Source: Echinicola sp. 20G (GTDB lineage: Bacteria; Bacteroidota; Bacteroidia; Cytophagales; Cyclobacteriaceae). From it: a DNA stretch of 60,000 bases. Under the pieces are notes generated by a model, which had not been told where the DNA came from, made no database searches, and saw nothing but the letters and a program-made list of their open reading frames with translations. Positions 7,570-16,687 of the stretch are shown here, piece by piece (position 1 is the stretch's first letter; each line of letters starts with the position of its first letter). The stretch spans positions 1 through 60,000 of the forward strand of contig NZ_AP024154.1 in NCBI RefSeq assembly GCF_015533855.1, given 5' to 3'. Position numbers and translations under genes: made by a program.

Positions 7570-8796
7570 TTATTTTGTCAGTTGCTTTGCGATATCTGTT
7601 TTATAGGCTCCTGAGGCAGGTATAATCGAAGCGACTATACCAACGACCACCGCATATAAAACGATCCATACCTCTTCTTTTAAAAACACCCAAGGTGTTA
7701 TACTACTCAATGCTCCTTGTTCTTGACCAATAACCAAAATTGATAAAAAAAGGTGCCCCATCAAAATCCCTACTAGCGCACCAAGACCTGTCAATATAAT
7801 CCCTTCCAATACAATGTGGAAAAATAGCTGCTTCTTGGAGGCTCCAATGGTCCTCATTACAGCCAAATCATACTTACGTTCTTTCAATGAATTATATAAT
7901 GCAATGAAAATACTCAAACCGGCTATAGAAACAATCACAAAAGCCAAACCTTTAATCATCTTGATCCCCACCCCTAAAAGTTCAAAAAGTCTTGAAATTT
8001 CGAAAGTTGGAGAAGCTGCTTGAAGAGAACTTCTGCTATTGATAAAGCGAGGTAACTGCACAGCTGCCATTGGGCTTCGGTACTGAATCAGGAGTGTCGT
8101 TATTTCCCTATCCTCTTCAGAATTTGGAAATCCCTTTGTCGCAACAGGCCTTTCCATGGCGGAATGGTCATGCTCGTCTTCTTCGTCATGAGTAAACCAT
8201 ACAGACTCTAAGCTTGTTAAAATCAACTTATCCACCACACGACCTGATTTTGTCAAAATACCAGTCACCACATAAGCATGATGATCATGCTCATGACTAC
8301 TGCTTCCAATCCCATGGGATCCCATAAACTTATCACCGACACCTAGTTGCAACGCTTTTGCTACATCCTGTCCCAAAACTACCTCAAACGGCTTCTGCCA
8401 GGCTTTTCCTTTTTCAAATTCCACTTCATACAACTCCAAATAATCATGATTGGTACCCACTATCCTATACCCCTCATAGTTATCTCCCAAACCTAATGGA
8501 ATAGACTTTTTGATCAACCTGTTCCTTGAAACTGCCTTAGCTTCCTTCATATCAATATTTCCCGTTGGAAAATCAATATGATAGACACTGGATAAAATCA
8601 ATTGCAATGGACTTCCTTTAGCACCCACTACCAGATCAATCCCTTTGGCATCCTTATCCATCTGACTTTCAAATTGGTCTTGCACCAATAGCAATACAGC
8701 AATAATGGCCAGCCCCAAAGCCAAGAGCAATATATTAAGTCCGGTATTTAGCGGTTTCGAAATCAAATATTTCCAACTCAGCTTCAGCATATTCAT
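7570..8796 (-). CDS. FtsX/MacB-type ABC transporter permease with His-rich loop
   Basis: A 408-residue permease with the LolC/MacB/FtsX architecture: one N-terminal membrane helix (about 17-37), a large extracytoplasmic domain (about 40-280), then three helices (about 285-305, 330-355, 375-395) around the typical LKERKYDLAVMRTIGASKKQ coupling segment. The extracytoplasmic domain contains two His/Asp/Glu-rich stretches, SSSHEHDHHAY and THDEEDEHDHSAM, which look like metal-binding loops. It overlaps the ATPase gene by four bases. Such permeases act as mechanotransmission or lipoprotein exporters; the His-rich loops point to zinc or another divalent metal, which is inference. Confidence 0.9.
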   Translation of the reverse strand: MNMLKLSWKYLISKPLNTGLNILLLALGLAIIAVLLLVQDQFESQMDKDAKGIDLVVGAKGSPLQLILSSVYHIDFPTGNIDMKEAKAVSRNRLIKKSIPLGLGDNYEGYRIVGTNHDYLELYEVEFEKGKAWQKPFEVVLGQDVAKALQLGVGDKFMGSHGIGSSSHEHDHHAYVVTGILTKSGRVVDKLILTSLESVWFTHDEEDEHDHSAMERPVATKGFPNSEEDREITTLLIQYRSPMAAVQLPRFINSRSSLQAASPTFEISRLFELLGVGIKMIKGLAFVIVSIAGLSIFIALYNSLKERKYDLAVMRTIGASKKQLFFHIVLEGIILTGLGALVGILMGHLFLSILVIGQEQGALSSITPWVFLKEEVWIVLYAVVVGIVASIIPASGAYKTDIAKQLTK

Positions 8797-9428
8797 GACA
8801 CACCTCCCATCAGTATATAATTGGAAATATGCTCTTTTACTCTTTGATCATGGGTTACCACTATCAACGCCGACTTCATCTTGCTTGCTTGCTCTTTCAG
8901 CATGTGGATCACCATTGCTGCATTTTCATCATCCAAGCTTGCTGTAGGCTCATCCGCTAAAATCACTTTGGGATTATTGACCAATGCCCTTGCTATAGAA
9001 ACCCTTTGGGCTTCCCCTTCACTAAGCGAACTTATTTTAGAATTCTTCTTGTGCGCAATTCCCAAATCATTTAGTATCTTTTCGATTAAGCGCTTTTCAC
9101 TCTTTTCAGAAAAGTACTGTGCGAGTTGGAGGTTTTCTTCAACCGTCAGTGGAGATAGAATATGTGGCTTTTGGAAAATCACCCCAATATTAGCTCCCCT
9201 ATATTTGTCCAAAGCTGCTCCTTTTAAATCATATATAGATGTGATGCCAATTTCTACAGTTCCAGATTGTGGCTTTAGCAATCCTCCCAGAATATTCAAC
9301 ACGGTAGTCTTTCCACTACCCGACTTTCCAAGGATCAATAACTCCCCTCCTTGGTCTACTTTAATATCAGGAATATCAAATTGATGATCTGAATCATATT
9401 GGAAACTTATATTCTTCGCTAAAATCAT
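8793..9428 (-). CDS. LolD/MacB-type ABC transporter ATPase
   Basis: A 211-residue ATP-binding subunit with Walker A LGKSGSGKTT (about residues 32-41), a Q-loop (VIFQKPHIL), the signature LSEGEAQRVSIARAL and Walker B VILADEPTASLD, followed by the H-loop (VVTHDQR). The signature is LSEGE rather than LSGGE, a modest deviation. It drives the adjacent FtsX-type permease, whose start overlaps its stop. It begins seven bases after the stop of the REC-histidine kinase gene, so the kinase and transporter genes look cotranscribed. Confidence 0.94.
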   Translation of the reverse strand: MILAKNISFQYDSDHQFDIPDIKVDQGGELLILGKSGSGKTTVLNILGGLLKPQSGTVEIGITSIYDLKGAALDKYRGANIGVIFQKPHILSPLTVEENLQLAQYFSEKSEKRLIEKILNDLGIAHKKNSKISSLSEGEAQRVSIARALVNNPKVILADEPTASLDDENAAMVIHMLKEQASKMKSALIVVTHDQRVKEHISNYILMGGVS

Positions 9429-9435
9429 TTTCCAG

Positions 9436-10611
9436 TTAACCTATTGGAATATTTACAATAAATGTGGATCCTTTCCCGGCCTCACTTTTTACATGAATTT
9501 CTCCTTTTAGCACCTCCACACATTTTTTCACTATTGACAACCCTAATCCGGAACCTTCTGTAATCCCAACATTTTTAGCCCTGAAAAACCTATCAAATAG
9601 CTGGGATTGCTCTTTGGCCGGAATACCTATGCCATCATCCTCAATTATTACCTTCATGATTTCATCATCTACATCAACCGAAAAATTCACATGTCCATTT
9701 TCTTTGGAGTACTTAACTGCATTGGACAAAAGGTTTTCGAAAACCTGATAAAGTAATTCAGTATCTGACTTTATGGTTTTGGGAACATTATTAAAACTAG
9801 TTGAAATGGTTACATTATTATCATTATTGGCTTTAACCACATCAAGAACTTCATTGAAGAATGCCGCTGTGAAAAAGCGCGAAGGCTTATAATCTATTTT
9901 ATTGGCATCTGCTTTACCGAAAAATAAAACGGAAGTCAGCAAGCTATTCAAACTCCTGACTGAATTCTCTATTTTTCTGGAGTGCTTGACCAGTTTTTGC
10001 TTCATGGGATGGTCTTTCTCCGCATAAATCTGCAAAAGCTGAGCAGAGCTCAAGATAGAAGTAAGTGGAGTTTTAAAACCGTGTGATACATTTTGTACGA
10101 TCCTGGATTTCAGCTCACCAATCTCTCTTTCTTTTTCCAAAGCCTTCTTTAATTCTTTATTGGCCTCATTGAGATCTGCGGTTCTCTTCCTTACTTTTTC
10201 TTCAAGTTCGTTATTTAGTTTTTGAAGCTCTTTCTCCTTTTTGTCCTTGAAAATGGCGAGCTCAATCATCATGTTTAACTCACGAATATTGAAAGGCTTG
10301 ATCACATAAGCACTTGGATTGGTACCCGCTATTTTTTGCAATGTCTCTTCATCCGAGCTAGCAGTCAAATAGACTACCGGGATATCGTACTTTTCATTAA
10401 TGATCTCGGTGGTTTTGATTCCGTCAAGTTCTCCTCCCAAATTGATATCCATCATCACAAGATCCACCTGTTGTTCGTCCATCAAATCCAATGCTTCCTC
10501 ACCTGTCGCTGCTATTCCTAAAATTTCATGGTGGTTCTTTTCCAATGCCTTTTTAAGCAGAAGCGCTGACACATTATCATCTTCCACTATAAGTATTTTC
10601 AATGCAAGCAT
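9436..10611 (-). CDS. Response regulator-histidine kinase hybrid (N-terminal REC)
   Basis: A 391-residue cytoplasmic hybrid with no membrane segment. Residues 1-120 form a receiver domain (acidic pocket EDD at 10-12, phospho-Asp55 in VMMDINLGG, Lys105 in VIKPF). A coiled coil (about 122-168) leads to a HisKA domain with His177 in NVSHGFKTPL, and an HATPase domain with DDGIGIP and GSGLGLSIVKK. The H-box is HGFKTP rather than the usual HELKTP. With the receiver first, it probably accepts phosphate or signal from a separate kinase, plausibly the propeller sensor encoded 67 bases upstream. It has no DNA-binding domain. Confidence 0.92.
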   Translation of the reverse strand: MLALKILIVEDDNVSALLLKKALEKNHHEILGIAATGEEALDLMDEQQVDLVMMDINLGGELDGIKTTEIINEKYDIPVVYLTASSDEETLQKIAGTNPSAYVIKPFNIRELNMMIELAIFKDKKEKELQKLNNELEEKVRKRTADLNEANKELKKALEKEREIGELKSRIVQNVSHGFKTPLTSILSSAQLLQIYAEKDHPMKQKLVKHSRKIENSVRSLNSLLTSVLFFGKADANKIDYKPSRFFTAAFFNEVLDVVKANNDNNVTISTSFNNVPKTIKSDTELLYQVFENLLSNAVKYSKENGHVNFSVDVDDEIMKVIIEDDGIGIPAKEQSQLFDRFFRAKNVGITEGSGLGLSIVKKCVEVLKGEIHVKSEAGKGSTFIVNIPIG

Positions 10612-10678
10612 AAATTTTCGTTTATTAGTCTAAAAAGGTGGTTCTAAGTTCAATTTTTCACAATATTAATAATATTAA

Positions 10679-13600
10679 TTAATTGACGGGCAAAGTCACG
10701 ACTACAGTTGTACCTACTTTTTTCTCACTGGTTATCTCGATCGAGCCACCTAGCAGCTCTATTAAATTCTTTGTTATGGACAAGCCAAGACCTGTTCCTT
10801 CAAATTTTCTATCATAACCTCCACTTTCTTGTTCAAATGGTGTATAAATATTGGCAATGAATTCCTTGCTCATACCGATTCCCGTGTCCTCTACTTTTAA
10901 TAAAATATTTTCATTTTCTTTTTTTACACATAATTTGATCAATCCCTCTTCTGAATATTTTATTGCATTGCCCACAATATTGTTCACTATCATCTCCAAA
11001 TAGCGCTTGTCGATTTTTGCATAGAAAGGTTTCGTCTCAAACTTCGCAGTTAATAGTAAATTCTTCCTGATAGCTAATGTTTTAAGTGGAAGCAAGATTT
11101 TAGAAAGAAAATCATTTACATTGGTATGTTCATAAAACACCTCCACTTTGTTAGCTTCTATCTTGGACATATCCAAGATACTGTTAATAGTATTGAGAAG
11201 TCTCTCTCCACTTTCTTTAATGATCTCCAACTGCGCTATAAGCAGGTGGTTGTTTGAATTCTGTAGAATGATATTCTCTGTGGTTCCTAATATTCCATTT
11301 AGAGGAGTCCGTATTTCATGGCTCATATTGGATAGAAAGTTAGTCTTGATCCGGTTCGCTTCTTCCGCCTTTTCCTTAGCTTCTTTCAGTCCTGCCTCAT
11401 AAATCTTCTTATCAGTAACGTCCCTAAAAACCAATAATATTATTTCTTCATCCTCTTCCTTTGGATTTACACGTGTGACATACAAGTCTATATTCTTTTC
11501 ACCGGAATAAAAAGGCATAAAGGCTTCAAAAGAACCTCCTCTCCCTCCACTTTTTTCCAATAAGGCTACTATCCGGTCTTTATTTGAATAAAAATAATCT
11601 TCGTTCCCAAATATACTCTTAATATGGCCCACATGTCCTTCAATGCCCGCTAATTTCTTCAAAGATGGATTTACGGCTATAACATGCCCCTCTAAATTTA
11701 GAAGTGCAAAACCATCTCTTGAGCTTTCCCAAACATTCCTGAATTGATCCTCGGCAGTTTTAATAACTTGATCTTTTTCATCTATACTTTTCTGAAGAAT
11801 ACCTCTTTCTTTAAATTGATTGACCAACATATTCAGTCCAAAACCAATCATTAAAAAAATAAACATGATCAAACTTATAAACCAAAACTGCAAGTAAGTT
11901 GGTTTTATAATTGAAAAGTGATCCGAACGGACAACCTCCGATTCAAACTGCCCTCCCAAACTTGCCTTGAACAACAAAGTATAGTATCCTGGAGGCAGGT
12001 TATTGAATTGCAGTTTATTAACCCTTGGGTTTTGAATGTGCTGCCAGTCTGCATGTAAGCCTTCCAGTTTATAGCTTATTGTAAAATTTGTAAGCTCCAA
12101 AAAGCTTGTTGCATTGAATTCAAACTCTATATTATTATGTTCGTATGGGATTCTATCCAAATTCAATACAGTATCCTTTACACCTAGAATCCTCATAGAA
12201 TTAATTGAAACCAGCGGCTTTGCGAACGATGACTCATCCTCTTCAGGGATAAATACCGAAAGGCCATTCTGCGTGCCAATCATAATTTTTCCATTATCCC
12301 CTTCCGCCAAAGCGCCTCTATTTACTTCGCTACCAATAAGACCAGTGTGTTCATCAAAAAACCTCATAGTCCCATTACCTACTATAGCAATGCCGTCATC
12401 CGTTCCTGCCCATATATTAGAGTTTTGGTCTTTTAATATTGCATAAACAGGCCTATCTATATGTTGTCCATTCACTTCAAAAAATTTCAAACTATCATCT
12501 TCATATATCTTAAGACCCTCATGTGTCCCAAATATCCTCTTTTCTTCATTGCCCTCCCAATCATAACCAACAAAGGCTAAAGCAGAATCATTTTCAATAA
12601 CATCTACCTCCTGACTTATGGACTCTCCTAGCATTAAAACCATCTTCCCATCTTCCATGAAGTCAATTTTCCTTAATTGCATGACATTTATTCCTAAAAC
12701 ATCATTAAAAAGTGAATCAGTAATATCATTTTCAAAAAGTTTTTTTCCTTTCTTGCCAATATCAGACAAAAACACCCTTCTTCCTGCCACTATAAATAAC
12801 CTCTTCCCATTTGGGGCCAAATTCATTACAAACGAACTATCTGGTGCAGCGTAAAACTCCAAGCTTCCCTCCAAGGGATCAAAACGTCCAACCCCTCTTC
12901 TAGATGAAGCTATCCAAATAACCCCATTCCTATCCTTATGAAAGCTTGTTACTCTGTTTTTAGGCTCTCCTGGCTGCCCAACTGCTATGGACTCTAAAAG
13001 CACCTTTCCGTTCCTCCGAAGTTGGACGCCATTATTAAAACCGTACAAATAATGTCTATACCCCATCCGCTCTATCGCCGACACTTCATGCTCCAGTAAC
13101 CCGTCTAATTGATCAAAGTTTTGAAACCTTAAGGTAGGCAAATTGACTATTCCCCTAACAGTAGCGATCCAAATGATATTCTCTCTATCAACAAAGGCAG
13201 AATTGATAAAAAAAGCTTTTAACTCATCAAAAGTAGTTATCTCAAGAATTTCACCATTATTGGAGTTGTATTTAAACAATTGTGAACCAAAAAAATAATA
13301 AACCTGACCATCCTTAATCTGAAGACCGTAACGCTTAAACTCATCATAAATCACCTTCGAAAAGCCCTTAGAAATAATCCTCTCAGGAACCTCCACTTCA
13401 CTCCCAACTGCTAGATAATCGTTTCCCAAAAAATAAAACAAGCTATCTTTTTCATTATAACTAATAGACCAAACAGCATCTGGTAGTACATTGAAATCTA
13501 TTGGAGTCAACTCTCCCCCTTTATACTTGGCGGAATATCTTGAAAATAATAGATAGAATTCATCATTATTACCACCAAAGCAAACTACATTCTTTAGCCC

Positions 13601-14110
13601 CCCCCATTCTTTTGAAGGAAAATCCATGTAGTCCCATTCGAACGACCCAACTTCTGAAATAGCAATTACACTTCCTCTACTGATTACTATCTTTTTCCAA
13701 TCTCCGCTACCAATTATAGAAACTGTTGTCTTTTCTCTAGTCAGCTCTTGCTTAAGTGTATAGGGAAGCTCAAATCTACTCCAAGATTCATTAGAAAAAT
13801 AAAATATATTTGGGATTCCAGTTGTGTTAAAAACCCATATTACACCTTCTGAATCAATCAAGAAATCTAAATTCTTCCCCAGATTGGTTTTAATTTGCTC
13901 AGGTATTCCATAGGTACTGATTCCGTCTGAATAATAAATCCCCCTAGAAGTGGCGAACCATACCCTTCCCTTCTTGTCTTGAGCAATTGAATAGGCATTT
14001 TCTGATGGTAATTCCAACCCTTTGATTTGCTTATTCATCTGAAAGGACTGAGAAAAGACCATCCGGGTAATGAGGAATGATAAAATAAACAGGAATCTAG
14101 TCTTAGCCAT
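10679..14110 (-). CDS. Regulator-propeller sensor histidine kinase
   Basis: A 1143-residue sensor: signal peptide (about 1-20), two periplasmic regulator-propeller sets with ligand-binding-type repeats such as QDKKGRVWFATSRGIYY and DQNSNIWAGTDDGIAIV (about 25-640), a Y_Y_Y domain (about 655-730, GYYTLLFKAS), one membrane helix (about 742-765), a PAS domain (about 795-890), HisKA with the H-box SNMSHEIRTPL (His about 932) and HATPase (DTGIGMS, GTGLGLSITK). Classical Bacteroidota hybrid two-component systems continue into receiver and AraC domains; this one stops after the ATPase domain. It heads a leftward five-gene operon containing a REC-kinase and an ABC transporter. Confidence 0.93.
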   Translation of the reverse strand: MAKTRFLFILSFLITRMVFSQSFQMNKQIKGLELPSENAYSIAQDKKGRVWFATSRGIYYSDGISTYGIPEQIKTNLGKNLDFLIDSEGVIWVFNTTGIPNIFYFSNESWSRFELPYTLKQELTREKTTVSIIGSGDWKKIVISRGSVIAISEVGSFEWDYMDFPSKEWGGLKNVVCFGGNNDEFYLLFSRYSAKYKGGELTPIDFNVLPDAVWSISYNEKDSLFYFLGNDYLAVGSEVEVPERIISKGFSKVIYDEFKRYGLQIKDGQVYYFFGSQLFKYNSNNGEILEITTFDELKAFFINSAFVDRENIIWIATVRGIVNLPTLRFQNFDQLDGLLEHEVSAIERMGYRHYLYGFNNGVQLRRNGKVLLESIAVGQPGEPKNRVTSFHKDRNGVIWIASSRRGVGRFDPLEGSLEFYAAPDSSFVMNLAPNGKRLFIVAGRRVFLSDIGKKGKKLFENDITDSLFNDVLGINVMQLRKIDFMEDGKMVLMLGESISQEVDVIENDSALAFVGYDWEGNEEKRIFGTHEGLKIYEDDSLKFFEVNGQHIDRPVYAILKDQNSNIWAGTDDGIAIVGNGTMRFFDEHTGLIGSEVNRGALAEGDNGKIMIGTQNGLSVFIPEEDESSFAKPLVSINSMRILGVKDTVLNLDRIPYEHNNIEFEFNATSFLELTNFTISYKLEGLHADWQHIQNPRVNKLQFNNLPPGYYTLLFKASLGGQFESEVVRSDHFSIIKPTYLQFWFISLIMFIFLMIGFGLNMLVNQFKERGILQKSIDEKDQVIKTAEDQFRNVWESSRDGFALLNLEGHVIAVNPSLKKLAGIEGHVGHIKSIFGNEDYFYSNKDRIVALLEKSGGRGGSFEAFMPFYSGEKNIDLYVTRVNPKEEDEEIILLVFRDVTDKKIYEAGLKEAKEKAEEANRIKTNFLSNMSHEIRTPLNGILGTTENIILQNSNNHLLIAQLEIIKESGERLLNTINSILDMSKIEANKVEVFYEHTNVNDFLSKILLPLKTLAIRKNLLLTAKFETKPFYAKIDKRYLEMIVNNIVGNAIKYSEEGLIKLCVKKENENILLKVEDTGIGMSKEFIANIYTPFEQESGGYDRKFEGTGLGLSITKNLIELLGGSIEITSEKKVGTTVVVTLPVN

Positions 14111-14176
14111 AGTGCAGACCTAAATTATAAAAAGAATTTGTTCGAGTAAATTAAATTTGACATTGTTTCTCTTTTC

Positions 14177-14208
14177 TTTTTGTACTAGGCCTTAATCTTT
14201 TATTTTTG
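14177..14208 (+). promoter_or_regulatory. Bacteroidota-type promoter of sucD
   Basis: TTTTTG (14177-14182), an 18-base spacer and TATTTTTG (14201-14208) match the -33 TTTG / -7 TAnnTTTG pattern of Bacteroidota primary sigma factors. The sucD start is 25 bases downstream. Confidence 0.75.
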
Positions 14209-14232
14209 TATCCGAACTTTAAAAATCGCATC

Positions 14233-15114
14233 ATGAGTGTTTTAGTAAATAAAGATTCTAAAGTAATCGTCCAGGGCTTTACTGGATCTGAAGGTTCTTT
14301 CCACGCGCAGCAAATGATTGAGTACGGCACTAACTTAGTTGGTGGTGTCACTCCTGGCAAAGGAGGCAGTACTCACTTGGGAAAACCAGTATTCAATTCA
14401 GTAGAAGAGGCTGTAAAGGCAACTGAGGCAGATACATCCATTATATTTGTACCACCTGCTTTTGCTGCTGACGCCATCATGGAAGCTGCTGATGCAGGCA
14501 TTAAAGTAATCATTGCCATCACTGAAGGGATTCCTGTTAAAGATATGATGGTAGCCAAGCCTTATATTAAAGCAAGAGGAGCTACCCTAATCGGACCTAA
14601 TTGCCCTGGTGTAATTACTCCTGGGGAAGCTAAAGTAGGGATCATGCCTGGCTTTGTCTTCAAGCAAGGTAGAGTTGGGATTGTTTCAAAATCCGGTACA
14701 TTGACTTATGAGGCGGCTGATCAAATTGCCAAGGCAGGTTTAGGTGTTTCTACTGCCATCGGGATTGGTGGTGATCCAATCATCGGTACTTCTACAAAAG
14801 AAGCCGTAAAATTGTTGATGGAAGACCATGAAACTGACGCGATCGTAATGATTGGTGAAATTGGTGGTAACTATGAAGCTGAGGCTGCCAGATGGATCAA
14901 AGAAGATGGTAATAAAAAACCTGTAGTAGGCTTTATCGCAGGGCAAACAGCACCTCCGGGCCGAAGAATGGGACACGCTGGAGCCATCATAGGTGGAGCT
15001 GATGATACAGCTGAAGCTAAGATGAGAATCATGAGAGAAAATGGTATTCACGTAGCAGAATCTCCAGCTGAAATTGGAGACGTAATGGCCAAAGCACTTA
15101 ATGTAAAAGCTTAA
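14233..15114 (+). CDS. sucD: Succinyl-CoA synthetase alpha subunit
   Basis: SucD is the CoA-binding, phosphohistidine-carrying subunit of succinate-CoA ligase in the TCA cycle. The start at 14233 ([18 protein letters not shown], 293 residues) fits the family; an in-frame ATG at 14206 overlaps the -7 promoter element and is rejected. Visible motifs are the CoA-site [25 protein letters not shown], the SKSGTLTYE loop and the phosphorylated His in [12 protein letters not shown]. sucC is not adjacent, as is usual in Bacteroidota. It is divergent from the propeller kinase. Confidence 0.97.
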   Translation: MSVLVNKDSKVIVQGFTGSEGSFHAQQMIEYGTNLVGGVTPGKGGSTHLGKPVFNSVEEAVKATEADTSIIFVPPAFAADAIMEAADAGIKVIIAITEGIPVKDMMVAKPYIKARGATLIGPNCPGVITPGEAKVGIMPGFVFKQGRVGIVSKSGTLTYEAADQIAKAGLGVSTAIGIGGDPIIGTSTKEAVKLLMEDHETDAIVMIGEIGGNYEAEAARWIKEDGNKKPVVGFIAGQTAPPGRRMGHAGAIIGGADDTAEAKMRIMRENGIHVAESPAEIGDVMAKALNVKA

Positions 15115-15134
15115 GCCTAGAAAATAATAAATTC

Positions 15135-15173
15135 AAATCGCCACCTTATTAAAATGGGGTGGCGATTTTGTTT
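15135..15173. terminator. Bidirectional terminator after sucD
   Basis: An 11-bp inverted repeat (AAATCGCCACC / GGTGGCGATTT) with a 12-base loop, followed by TTGTTT, lies between the convergent sucD and oxygenase genes. Confidence 0.85.
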
Positions 15174-15182
15174 GGAACCATT

Positions 15183-15794
15183 TCAATATTCAATATCCCT
15201 GAACCAGCCAGTAATACTTACTCTCTCTTTATTAGTGGTCAAAACTTCATGGGGAATTTCCCCGCTTAAAAAAGCCACCAATCTTCCTCCTTTGGGATAA
15301 ACATCCAGCTTTTCTTCTCCCTCTTCCATTGGTAGGTACATCCTCAAGGCACCACCATCTTCCTCCGTCCATTCATCATTCAAATATAGTATTACGGTAA
15401 CTACCCTATACTTCACATTCTGAAATTGATCAAGGTGCCTTAAATAAAACGATCCAGGAGGGTACATGGCAAAGTGCGCTTCAAAAGACCTTAATCCCAA
15501 GAAACAACGCTGATTAACTGCCCTACTTAACTCAGACATCAGCTCCCAATATTTTGTCTGCAATAGCGTCAGAGAGGTATGATCCATCCAAAACACCTTA
15601 TCACTACGAATCTCTGTCTTGACCTTAAAGTTATCGCCCTTACCGATGCCAGCCAATCGAAACTGGCCATGAGAAAGGATATCTTGTTGCTCTTGCAATA
15701 ATTCCTTTCTAAAGTCGTCTGAAATAAAGTGGTCAGTAATACACCACCCTTTCTCATACAGTTGGTTTGCTATTAACTCAAGCTCGTTTTCCAT
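15183..15794 (-). CDS. 2OG-Fe(II) oxygenase (prolyl 4-hydroxylase type)
   Basis: A 203-residue protein of the 2-oxoglutarate/Fe(II)-dependent dioxygenase superfamily. The facial triad is visible as HLDQF (His and Asp, about residues 119-121) and IPHEV (His, about 178), with the 2OG-binding Arg in NKERVSITGWFR. The segment YLNDEWTEEDGGALR is typical of prolyl-hydroxylase-like members. The substrate is unknown; bacterial relatives hydroxylate proteins or small molecules. It is convergent with sucD and divergent from the following hypothetical gene. Confidence 0.88.
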   Translation of the reverse strand: MENELELIANQLYEKGWCITDHFISDDFRKELLQEQQDILSHGQFRLAGIGKGDNFKVKTEIRSDKVFWMDHTSLTLLQTKYWELMSELSRAVNQRCFLGLRSFEAHFAMYPPGSFYLRHLDQFQNVKYRVVTVILYLNDEWTEEDGGALRMYLPMEEGEEKLDVYPKGGRLVAFLSGEIPHEVLTTNKERVSITGWFRDIEY

Positions 15795-15843
15795 GCTGGA
15801 TATTTTAGCGGCAAAAATACGTCAATAATTTTCCAGAAAACCA

Positions 15844-15851
15844 TAATTTTG
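15844..15851 (+). promoter_or_regulatory. Putative -7 element upstream of the 15910 gene
   Basis: TAATTTTG matches the TAnnTTTG consensus 58 bases before the start codon. No convincing -33 TTTG lies at the expected distance. Confidence 0.45.
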
Positions 15852-15909
15852 TACGAAAATATTGAGTAGACAACCACTCAATTAAAATCTTCATTAAGAA
15901 ACACATAAA

Positions 15910-16677
15910 ATGCTCCTTAAATCAGACGATATTAAAAGAATTGAAATAGATTTCGAATCTGGTGTCATACCACCTCCCTTTAGTCATATTTTTAAGCTTA
16001 AGATCAGTTTTGAAAGGGACTTTATCAACACACAGTTCACCGTTCATTACACCGACAGAGAAGAACTATCCGAGGAAGAAATCATTTCGGAAGGCTTTAC
16101 ACTGGAGGATGACTATGACTTTTTAGGAGAAGTCCCCAAAGTATGGGAGCAGCCATTCAAAACGCTTTACGCAAACACCAAGTGGTCAAACAAGCGAGAC
16201 TTAGATGAAGACGGCGGAATAAGAATCTTTGCCAAGGATATTCATGGAAAAATCTCCCGCAGTATCCCTACTAACCAAGATGAATGGCACATGCTGGCAC
16301 AGGAATTTATCCAAGCTATCTATGAAATCAATCAAAAAGAAGCGCCCCTGACCATCAGATACCGATCCATAGATAAAGAAACTGTCACAAACTATGTATT
16401 AACTGTAAAATTTTCGGTAAGAAAAGTAATAGTTGAAATCAATGACCAAATAACTGAATTAGGCTGGGAAGAAAGCCGTAAACTACTGGCATTCATATAC
16501 CTTCCAGACTACGACTATGAAGTTGCTTCGGACTCTACCCCTAAAAAACGTGGTCAGTACATTGACTGTGGGGATGGACTTTGGCACAAATTTGGCAAAG
16601 GTGTAGTTAACCTTGATGAATCATTTGATGCAATATCAAAAATTCATGAAGGGTTTGAAAACTTAAATCAACTATAA
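15910..16677 (+). CDS. Conserved-looking hypothetical protein
   Basis: A 255-residue soluble protein with no signal peptide or membrane segment. It is acidic and predicted mixed alpha/beta from its alternating hydrophobic pattern; I recognise no domain. The even pattern of hydrophobic strands (KLKISFERDFINTQFTVHY, YVLTVKFSVRKVIVEIN) and good codon content argue that it is real. The OmpA lipoprotein gene starts 10 bases after its stop, so the two are probably cotranscribed. Confidence 0.78.
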   Translation: MLLKSDDIKRIEIDFESGVIPPPFSHIFKLKISFERDFINTQFTVHYTDREELSEEEIISEGFTLEDDYDFLGEVPKVWEQPFKTLYANTKWSNKRDLDEDGGIRIFAKDIHGKISRSIPTNQDEWHMLAQEFIQAIYEINQKEAPLTIRYRSIDKETVTNYVLTVKFSVRKVIVEINDQITELGWEESRKLLAFIYLPDYDYEVASDSTPKKRGQYIDCGDGLWHKFGKGVVNLDESFDAISKIHEGFENLNQL

Positions 16678-16687
16678 ACTTTTACAA

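Noticed and set aside
8881..9384. 167-codon plus-strand frame opposite the LolD-type ATPase gene
   Set aside because: It mirrors the ATPase gene, which has complete Walker and signature motifs; the antisense frame looks like compositional shadow.
14151..14360. Minus-strand frame across the sucD start
   Set aside because: It overlaps the strong sucD promoter and the conserved sucD N-terminus.
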